A stretch of DNA of 12,741 bases from Taibaiella sp. (GTDB lineage Bacteria > Bacteroidota > Bacteroidia > Chitinophagales > Chitinophagaceae), in NCBI GenBank assembly GCA_019454705.1, contig JACFNS010000032.1, positions 1 to 12,741 on the forward strand, read 5' to 3'. This document shows, in pieces, positions 8,801 through 12,741 of the stretch; position 1 is the first letter of the stretch; every line of letters starts with the position of its first letter. The position numbers were made by a program, and so were the translations under genes. The notes below the pieces were generated by a model. That model ran no database searches. It had not been told where the DNA came from and saw nothing but the letters and a program-made list of their open reading frames with translations.

Positions 8801-10347
8801 CGCTGAGAATTGCCTGTCGGTTGGTTGGGATTAGGGTTAGGTTGTTGCTGGTTGGTGTCCAGTTGCTGCCCCGGAAGCGGTGGAATATCTTCAGCAAATT
8901 CACCCACCTGGAAGGTACGGCCATTATATGTGTAGCGATAAGCTACCGCCAATACATCATCAGGATTAATCTGAGTATTGAGTGATATATAACCTAACTG
9001 TGGATTGAATGAATATTCGGTAGTGTTCAACTTTCGGGCGGTGACAGACGAATAATCACTACCATTTTCTAATCCCAGGCCTGTATTGTTAATCTGGGAT
9101 GTGTTGCCCTGTACCCTCAAGCCGGGTATTTGCTGTAGCCGTACGTATAACTGGTTGGAGTAGTTGTCGGGCAAACCATTGGGAACAGGTTTAGCCTGTC
9201 CGCGTACGCCGTCGCGATATGGCTGATGCTCTCCCAGGTCCATAAAACCGATAATGTTACGCACACCATCTGTAGCACCGGTACGGTTGGTTATCCACAC
9301 CTCTATTTTATTGATAGTAACCAGCGACGAAACAACCGGGAATGTAGCCAACGCCCTGTTATAGTTATTGCGGAAATACTGTGACAGCAGGAAGTGCCTG
9401 TTTTCTTCATAGTCATCGGCTTTGATGGCGAATTGCTGGGTTTGCGCACCTCCTTGTATGGTCAGGCTCTGCCTCTTAGAGCGCTGTTGAGACAGTACAG
9501 ATGTCACCCACAGTTTGCCAAACTGCAATTGGGTTTTAATACCGAATAGCGACTGCACGCCGCTGATAAGCGAACTATTGAGCGGAAAGCTAACATTACC
9601 GGCCTCTATCTTTTTTATTATTTCGTCTTCCTTACCTATATACTCCAGTTTCTGAACGTTCTGATAATCGAATGTGGCATTTGTATTCTGGCTGATATTC
9701 AATTTCAGCTTGTCGCCCACCGTAGCCAGCAGGTTGACGTTCATATCCATATCAAAATCGAAAATACCATACCGCTGTGCGCGCTGCGGCAATGTGGGAT
9801 TTTGCACATTTTGCCAGTTACCCCCAAATGTAACATCTACATTACCCTGGGGTTTTACAGATATTTTGTCACCGCCGAATATCCTGTCAAAAAGCCCGTC
9901 TTTGTACATCACCGGCATATCCGGTTTTTTATTGAAGAGCGTAAGGGCATCCATCCTCCTTTTCCAATAGGCCTGCTCGTCTTTTTCGGCCTGGTACTTC
10001 ATGTACTCGTCAAATGTCATGAAGGTGGGTGTATTCAGGTAACGGTCGCTTAACTTTTCTGAGAAGTAATATCTTTTCTCGTCCGGATTATACTCTACCT
10101 CCGGCTCAATGTTAGATGGGTCTTTTAGATCAATGCTGGATGGGTTTTGCTGCACAGGGTTGCCTGCATTATCATATATCGGGAATTGCAGTTTTACGGT
10201 ATCTTTTTTCTGAGCCGTACTATCGGGGTCCTGCGGGTCGTCGTAGTCAAAGGGATTTCTAAAGTCGCGGGCAGCCACATTCGCTATCACTATTAACAGC
10301 GATATGGCCAGCAATATTTTATACCCGAAATTTTGTTTACCCGTCAC
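2896..10347 (-). CDS. sprA: SprA (Sov), giant outer-membrane translocon of the type IX secretion system
   Basis: 2,483 residues, the size of known SprA/Sov proteins (about 2,400-2,500). SprA forms a very large outer-membrane beta barrel through which T9SS cargo (adhesins, hydrolases, gliding proteins) leaves the periplasm. Residues 1-26 are a signal peptide: Lys4 and Lys10, then a hydrophobic core, with cleavage likely after VAA. The mature N-terminus begins RDFRNPFDYDDP. Family landmarks are the VDVTFGGNWQN strand near 170, DPEGSVYIDDFEGTRSSYDL near 840-862, GYDGLDNEEERDFF near 1094, and WFNELRLVGLDE near 1515. The last third is mostly amphipathic beta strands, ending in ITFRFIFAQ. A Pro/Asn/Gln-rich stretch occupies 490-515 and a lysine-rich insert 1912-2003. 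The start is GTG directly behind an in-frame TAA; no ATG fits. It follows ruvA by 21 bp and is probably cotranscribed with it. No frameshift is seen. Confidence 0.97.
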   Translation of the reverse strand: MTGKQNFGYKILLAISLLIVIANVAARDFRNPFDYDDPQDPDSTAQKKDTVKLQFPIYDNAGNPVQQNPSSIDLKDPSNIEPEVEYNPDEKRYYFSEKLSDRYLNTPTFMTFDEYMKYQAEKDEQAYWKRRMDALTLFNKKPDMPVMYKDGLFDRIFGGDKISVKPQGNVDVTFGGNWQNVQNPTLPQRAQRYGIFDFDMDMNVNLLATVGDKLKLNISQNTNATFDYQNVQKLEYIGKEDEIIKKIEAGNVSFPLNSSLISGVQSLFGIKTQLQFGKLWVTSVLSQQRSKRQSLTIQGGAQTQQFAIKADDYEENRHFLLSQYFRNNYNRALATFPVVSSLVTINKIEVWITNRTGATDGVRNIIGFMDLGEHQPYRDGVRGQAKPVPNGLPDNYSNQLYVRLQQIPGLRVQGNTSQINNTGLGLENGSDYSSVTARKLNTTEYSFNPQLGYISLNTQINPDDVLAVAYRYTYNGRTFQVGEFAEDIPPLPGQQLDTNQQQPNPNPNQPTGNSQRVLFMKMLKTTSPSPRLPIWDLMMKNVYALGGLGVSKDEFRLNVLYQDPGGGEKRYLPEGEKAGVPLITTLNLDRLNFQNDPAPDGIFDFVEGITINTQQGKIIFPVLEPFGDDLKPALGDNAPFLERKYLYRILYDSTKTVARQFQQNNRYVIKGSYRSSSSSEIFLGGFNIPQGSVAVTAGGQRLVENVDYQIDYGLGRLKILNTGILNSGIPINVQYEDNATFGFQQQNFLGTRLDYFVNDKLILGGTYMRLTERPFTQKTNVGEDPIKNTVLGLDVNYQSETPGITRLIDKLPVLSTSAPSFLNVTTEVAGLLPGHPRQIDVLDPEGSVYIDDFEGTRSSYDLKFPANAWTLASTPKGAVDRNGSRLFPESDLADNWDYGKNRARLAWYFLEPSLVDPNSGVPEYVKNDPNQHYIRLVQQTEVFPQRSQVNLQNALSTLDLAYFPTEKGPYNFDTDGITPDGKLTNPESRWAGIMRPIDNSDFEQSNVEFIEFWMMDPFINRPNAQGGSLYINLGNVSEDVLKDGKMFFENGIPYPKNTAQLTESKWGYAPVFQQQITRAFENDPAARTTQDVGYDGLDNEEERDFFAQYLNAMVGKVNPEVLEAISSDPANDDYKYFRDQDYESATAGVVSRYKKFNNPHGNSPVSDGNSSFSFAGTNIPESEDVNRDNTLNESEDYYQYRLDMQPNMQVGTNYIINKLETDVKLPNGSTAKETWYQFKIPILEYSNVVGGISDFRSIRFMRMFLSGFQDSVVMRFARLELGRNNWRRYLFSLQDPGENIPENDNTEFSVLSVSLEENSNREPIPYVIPPGVNRQQANVSSGQSIQLNEQALSLQVCNLKDGDARAVFREVNVDMRQFNGMRMFVHAESRVGQTPLVDGDLRAIVRIGSDFINNYYEYQLPLKVSPNGDGSAEAVWPQENRIDLVLEDLVKVKTERNAKGLPTFVPYTSRSANGNTIVVVGNPNIGDAKTMMLGVYNPKKSDDNPNDDGQKKCAEVWFNELRLVGLDEKPGYAASGKISLQMADFGNINLSGSMHTQGYGNIDQKLNQRFRDNFYQYSVSTNLNMGKLLPRTWGVQLPMFVGYSETISNPQYDPYDRDVTYKNKLNSATDARQRDSLRETAQDFTSVMSVNFSNVRVTGNPDKQSTKSHPWDIKNFDISYAYNKQFRRNPIIQSDNLLDQKAGLGYTYTIKSKPIEPFKRIIKTNSPWVSLIKDFNFKLLPANFTFRTDLHKVFNETQVRNVTNDPIEIEPTYFKNFLWTRTYTTRWELTRALSFDYEATNNSRIDEPYGKVDSDEKRDSLWNSISRFGRNTFYTQRFNASYTLPTQKLPLVDWTNVRLQYGNTYSWTAASRLAQNLGNTIGNTQSSQANGEFNFERLYNKQRWLRAVNQPKPRKSPIDTAKGGKKAIKDLRGKTDTGTKGAKEEKQAEKFNIDEAIEKLAGTMTNAQLDSTRKVFEAREAARLKAEKEKAKRKKKEERKKKRNTTPEVNDLERFGGRLITMVKRTTVNLTENSGTTLPGYMDSTRFMGINDRTMAPGFAFVYGYQPDRPWLEGQARQNRLSRDSLFNTLFQQQYQQSINLVTTFEPIKDLRVDMTVTQTYSKSLNELFKDTTFGGTGEFTHNNIYETGSFTVSYIGLSTLFKSGGVNSAAFTDLMNNREIISERLGTNNPYVNGARDPNNQDYSKGYTEYSQDVLIPSFIAAYTGKDAKKVGLINYDNRNIRNNPFKAYKPMPNWRARYNGLTKVPAIANIASNVVVNHAYTGTLSMNSFVSALYYQDIYNLGFPSFIDSNSGNFVPFFQVPNITISEQLNPLIGFDAAFKNNMQASFEYRKSRTVSLSLIDYQVSETNSTEYVAGLGYRIKGLILPFEVFGVKQLKNDLNVKVDVSVRDDKTNNNYLAQNLSVVTRGQKVITISPSVNYIVSDKLTIRLFYDRRRSIPYITSSFPITTTRAGITFRFIFAQ

Positions 10348-10368
10348 TTAATTTTGTTGTTTCCAGGT

Positions 10369-10947
10369 CTATAGCAACCGTAATGCTTTTTTGATAATGT
10401 CTTCTACACTTAACGAATCTGCATCTTCTACCTTATTGATAGCTGCCTGTGCTGCTGCTTTTGCAATGCCAAGGTTTACTAAAGCAAATAACGCATCATT
10501 GGTTATTGTATTGTGCGAACTACCCGCTATTATTACATCCTGGGGCAACACATTCAATTTTCCTTTCAACTCTAAGATGATGCGCTGGGCAGTTTTGGCA
10601 CCTATTCCTTTTACTTTTTGCAGGCTATTTACATCTTCTGTAGCAATAATCCTCGAGAGTTCTTCAGGCCTGAGTGAAGAAAGTATGAGCCTGGCAGTAG
10701 CTGCACCCACACCACTTATTCCCAGCAGTTGGCGGAATGTTTCCCGCTCCTGCTCATCTGCAAAGCCGTAAAGCACCCAGGCATCCTCGCGAATCTGCAA
10801 GTGCGTGTACAGCCTGCACTTCTCCAGGTGCTGTATTTTACTGAAGGTTTGCAGCGTGATATTGACCTCGTAGCCAACACCCTGCACGGCGATATAAAGC
10901 AATGACGGGGACTTATACGTTAAATCCCCTTCAAGGTATGCGAACAT
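10369..10947 (-). CDS. ruvA: Holliday junction branch migration protein RuvA
   Basis: 192 residues, the normal length for RuvA. RuvA tetramers hold the four-way DNA junction and load the RuvB ATPase for branch migration during recombinational repair. The N-terminal OB domain (about 1-63) starts MFAYLEGDL and includes VGYEV (24-28) and REDAWVLYGF (53-62), whose Glu54/Asp55 correspond to the acidic pin that separates strands. Two helix-hairpin-helix motifs follow: LLGISGVGAATARLIL (74-89) and LQKVKGIGAKTAQRIILELKGK (109-130). Residues 148-192 form the small C-terminal domain that contacts RuvB. The open frame runs 43 codons further upstream to 11076, but that extension matches nothing in RuvA and covers a promoter-like element, so the ATG at 10947 was chosen. 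sprA follows after 21 bp. Confidence 0.96.
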   Translation of the reverse strand: MFAYLEGDLTYKSPSLLYIAVQGVGYEVNITLQTFSKIQHLEKCRLYTHLQIREDAWVLYGFADEQERETFRQLLGISGVGAATARLILSSLRPEELSRIIATEDVNSLQKVKGIGAKTAQRIILELKGKLNVLPQDVIIAGSSHNTITNDALFALVNLGIAKAAAQAAINKVEDADSLSVEDIIKKALRLL

Positions 10948-10975
10948 ATAACGTTTTTCAATTAGGGGCTGTAAT

Positions 10976-11008
10976 TTAACATAAAATCCCCGAGAAAACT
11001 GACAAAAA
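10976..11008 (-). promoter_or_regulatory. Candidate promoter for ruvA-sprA
   Basis: On the minus strand TTTTTG (11008-11003) is separated by exactly 19 bp from TATGTTAA (10983-10976). This fits the Bacteroidota pattern TTTG-N19-TAnnTTTG, with the -33 box exact and the last two bases of the -7 box mismatched. Transcription would begin near 10969, giving a leader of about 20 nt to the ATG at 10947. The element lies inside the longer open frame that precedes ruvA, which argues against a start further upstream. Confidence 0.5.
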
Positions 11009-11176
11009 GCAAGGTTAATAGAATATGACCAACCATACAGCAATTCATTATATGTACGGAGTTTTAGTATCTTCATTTTATTAACAATATGCTTAATTCG
11101 TAAAAATTAATTCGGGCCGGGGTATAATTGAATAGAGTAACGGAAGGATAATGCTATGTTTCCCGTAAAAAACAAT

Positions 11177-11184
11177 TATTTTAG
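11177..11184 (+). promoter_or_regulatory. Possible -7 box for the gcvH operon
   Basis: TATTTTAG differs from the TAnnTTTG consensus at one base and ends 16 bp before the gcvH ATG at 11201. No TTTG or TTG is at the right distance upstream, so support is modest. TATAATTG at 11123-11130, also one mismatch from consensus, is an alternative with a longer leader. Either would lie in the divergent region shared with ruvA. Confidence 0.35.
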
Positions 11185-11200
11185 CCGCAAATTTTACAAT

Positions 11201-11581
11201 ATGAATTTCCCCGAGAATTTAAAGTACACCAAAGACCACGAGTGGCTGCAGATAGACGGAGACACTGCAACAGTAGGCATTACAGACTTCGCCCAGCGCG
11301 AACTGGGTGACATAGTGTTTGTGGATATAGATACAGAAGGCAAGACACTGGGGGCTAACGAGATATTTGGCACAGTAGAAGCGGTAAAGACTGTTTCTGA
11401 CCTCTTCCTGCCCGTATCCGGTACAGTAAGCGAGGTAAACCGTGACCTGGAAGGTACACCTGAAGCTGTAAACCAGGATCCTTATGGCAAGGGGTGGATG
11501 ATAAAAATGACCATTTCCAACGCCGGCGAAATAGATGGATTGATGGATGCTGCTGCATACCGTCAAATGGTAGGAGAATAA
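11201..11581 (+). CDS. gcvH: Glycine cleavage system H protein
   Basis: 126 residues, standard size for GcvH. The H protein carries the lipoyl arm that takes the aminomethyl group from the glycine decarboxylase (P protein) to the T protein in the cytoplasm, linking glycine breakdown to the folate one-carbon pool. The start [15 protein letters not shown] is typical; [18 protein letters not shown] spans 25-42; and [19 protein letters not shown] (56-74) holds the lipoylated lysine, Lys63. The C-terminal [13 protein letters not shown] (91-103) is also characteristic. The open frame can be extended 15 codons to an ATG at 11156, but those residues do not resemble GcvH and overlap a possible promoter box, so 11201 was chosen. 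It is first in a plus-strand operon and overlaps the next ATG by one base. No gcvP or gcvT is in the window. Confidence 0.96.
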   Translation: MNFPENLKYTKDHEWLQIDGDTATVGITDFAQRELGDIVFVDIDTEGKTLGANEIFGTVEAVKTVSDLFLPVSGTVSEVNRDLEGTPEAVNQDPYGKGWMIKMTISNAGEIDGLMDAAAYRQMVGE

Positions 11582-11979
11582 TGTGGATTCTTTTTACATC
11601 CACATCACCGTATAAAAAAGGAGCAAGGTGGCTGGCTATCGGCTGGACCTTGCTCATTTTCATTTTATGCCTGATACCTGCTAACGAACTGCCGAAAGTT
11701 GACGTACCATTTATTGACAAATGGGCCCATGTGGTGCTCTTTGCAGGATTTTCTTTCCTGTGGCTATCTGCCGGGCCCACCACCCGGTTTTTACCACTTG
11801 TTATGCTATTGGGTATATCCATATTTATCGGCTGGCTGGTTGAGTATATACAAGGCAACTATGTACCGGGCCGCTACCAGGATGACATGGATACCTTAGC
11901 TGATGCTGTTGGCGGACTGGTGGGAATAATAATATTTGTCGTTATTTCGTTTGTAGCTAATAAAAAGATTAAACAATAA
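11581..11979 (+). CDS. VanZ-like family small membrane protein
   Basis: 132 residues with four predicted membrane segments at about 17-33, 46-63, 69-88 and 108-127. The pattern fits the VanZ-like family: DKWAH at 46-50 at the start of helix 2, VEYIQ (87-91) ending helix 3, then GRYQDDMDTLADAVGGLVG (97-115), the conserved Arg/Asp-rich loop running into helix 4. The founding member, VanZ, gives low-level teicoplanin resistance in enterococci. The biochemical role of short bacterial homologues is not settled, so resistance should not be inferred. The ATG overlaps the gcvH stop by one base (TAATG), and the gene's own stop overlaps the next ATG in the same way, implying translational coupling. An in-frame extension back to 11494 lies wholly inside gcvH and was rejected. 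Confidence 0.88.
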   Translation: MWILFTSTSPYKKGARWLAIGWTLLIFILCLIPANELPKVDVPFIDKWAHVVLFAGFSFLWLSAGPTTRFLPLVMLLGISIFIGWLVEYIQGNYVPGRYQDDMDTLADAVGGLVGIIIFVVISFVANKKIKQ

Positions 11980-12741
11980 TGTACAGGAGCAAAGCACCTT
12001 TGCGTATAGGATTGGCAGGAGGGGGTACTGATGTGAGTCCATACTGTGATATGTATGGCGGGGCCGTGCTTAACGCAACTATCTCCTTATACGCCCATGC
12101 CAATATAGAGCCTGGCACAGACAATAGCATTACAATAATTGCCGCAGACCGGGGCGAGCAGGAGCAGTACCCGCTGCAAGATGCCCTGCCAATAAACGGC
12201 CACCTGGACCTGGCCAAGGGGGCCTACAACCATATAATTGCCAAATACGGCAAGATGCCCTCAGGTTTTACTTTGACCACTACTTCCGACGCGCCTGCCG
12301 GCAGCGGGTTGGGGAGTTCCTCCACACTGCTGGTAGCCATAATAGGCGCATTCAAAGAATGGCTGCGGCTGCCCCTGGGCGAATATGATATAGCACATAT
12401 GGCCTACGAAATTGAGCGTGAAGAACTGGCTATGGCCGGTGGTAAGCAAGACCAGTACTCTGCCACCTTCGGGGGGGTCAACTTTATGGAATTTTATGCC
12501 GATGACAGGGTAATTGTAAACCCGCTCTCACTGAAAAAAGAAATACTTTTTGAACTGGGCAATAACCTGTTATTATACTTCACATCTACCAGCAGGCTGT
12601 CATCCACCATAATAGAAGCACAGACGAAGAATGTAAAAGAAAACAATGCACAGTCGATAGAAGCTATGCACCAATTAAAAAAGCAGGCAGAGATGATGAA
12701 GGAAGCCCTGCTGAAAGGGAATGTGGATGAGGTAGGGCCGA
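11979..12741 (+). CDS. GHMP-family sugar kinase, D-glycero-D-manno-heptose 7-phosphate kinase-like (3' end outside window)
   Basis: 254 codons are visible of a family usually about 330-350 residues long. The start, MYRSKAPLRIGLAGGGTDVSPY, is the hallmark N-terminus of HddA-type kinases. The GHMP ATP-binding motif DAPAGSGLGSSST is at 104-116. GGKQDQY (154-160) puts Asp158 where galactokinase-type enzymes have the catalytic base, followed by ATFGGVNFMEF. HddA phosphorylates D-glycero-D-manno-heptose 7-phosphate at C1 on the way to GDP-heptose for surface polysaccharides or glycoproteins. Related kinases act on other sugars such as fucose, so the exact substrate is inferred and no symbol is given. 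The ATG overlaps the VanZ-like stop by one base. The partners expected for heptose activation (GmhA-type isomerase, GmhB-type phosphatase, nucleotidyltransferase) would have to lie beyond the right edge. Confidence 0.88.
   Translation, partial: MYRSKAPLRIGLAGGGTDVSPYCDMYGGAVLNATISLYAHANIEPGTDNSITIIAADRGEQEQYPLQDALPINGHLDLAKGAYNHIIAKYGKMPSGFTLTTTSDAPAGSGLGSSSTLLVAIIGAFKEWLRLPLGEYDIAHMAYEIEREELAMAGGKQDQYSATFGGVNFMEFYADDRVIVNPLSLKKEILFELGNNLLLYFTSTSRLSSTIIEAQTKNVKENNAQSIEAMHQLKKQAEMMKEALLKGNVDEVGP

Noticed and set aside
8830..8845. Telomere-like TTAGGG repeats
   Set aside because: They are simply the complement of Asn-Pro codons in the low-complexity SprA linker.
10948..11076. 43-codon N-terminal extension of ruvA
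   Set aside because: It does not resemble RuvA, whose family start matches MFAYLEGDL at 10947, and it contains the best promoter-like pair for the gene.
11156..11200. 15-codon N-terminal extension of gcvH
   Set aside because: It would add residues absent from the H-protein family and overlaps a -7-like box; [10 protein letters not shown] is the normal start.
11494..11580. Upstream extension of the VanZ-like gene overlapping gcvH
   Set aside because: It lies wholly within gcvH in another frame and encodes a charged, Cys-rich stretch without family similarity; the TAATG junction gives a better start.
11355..11858. 167-codon minus-strand open frame opposite gcvH and the VanZ-like gene
   Set aside because: It is antisense to two recognised genes, and its translation shows no domain-like pattern.
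11581..11979. Glycopeptide resistance gene
   Set aside because: Only general VanZ-like fold similarity is present; no vanA-cluster genes are nearby, and short homologues are common in Bacteroidota.

Overview
The window looks like chromosomal core DNA of a member of the Bacteroidota. The main evidence is a complete 2,483-residue SprA, the giant outer-membrane translocon of the type IX secretion system (T9SS), which is confined to this phylum. Promoter-like boxes of the Bacteroidota type (TAnnTTTG near -7, TTTG near -33) also sit in front of several genes. A Chitinophagia-like lineage is only a guess; the sequence does not settle it.

Layout, left to right. The minus strand carries, in its transcription order, ruvA, sprA, paaA, paaB, paaC and a family 2 glycosyltransferase that runs off the left edge. 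ruvA (Holliday-junction subunit) ends 21 bp before sprA, so the two are probably cotranscribed. After a 93-bp gap with its own promoter box come paaA, paaB and paaC, three subunits of the phenylacetyl-CoA epoxidase. The usual paaD and paaE do not follow paaC; the glycosyltransferase does. On the plus strand, divergent from ruvA across about 250 bp, lie gcvH (glycine cleavage H protein), a small VanZ-like membrane protein, and a GHMP-family sugar kinase of the heptose-7-phosphate kinase type that runs off the right edge. These three are joined by one-base TAATG stop/start overlaps and look like a translationally coupled operon.

The genes do not form one pathway. They are a secretion gene beside DNA-repair and one-carbon housekeeping genes, an aromatic-acid catabolic block, and two partial genes with likely roles in surface glycan synthesis. 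About 95 percent of the window is coding. No RNA gene, insertion sequence, CRISPR array, phage gene or clear terminator was seen. I found no convincing undescribed system. The points most worth a second look are the incomplete paa block, EF-hand-like acidic loops and a lysine-rich insert in SprA, and the coupled gcvH-vanZ-sugar kinase operon. Several starts were moved from the longest open frame: paaB, ruvA, gcvH and the VanZ-like gene are shorter, sprA starts with GTG, and the glycosyltransferase probably starts with TTG.
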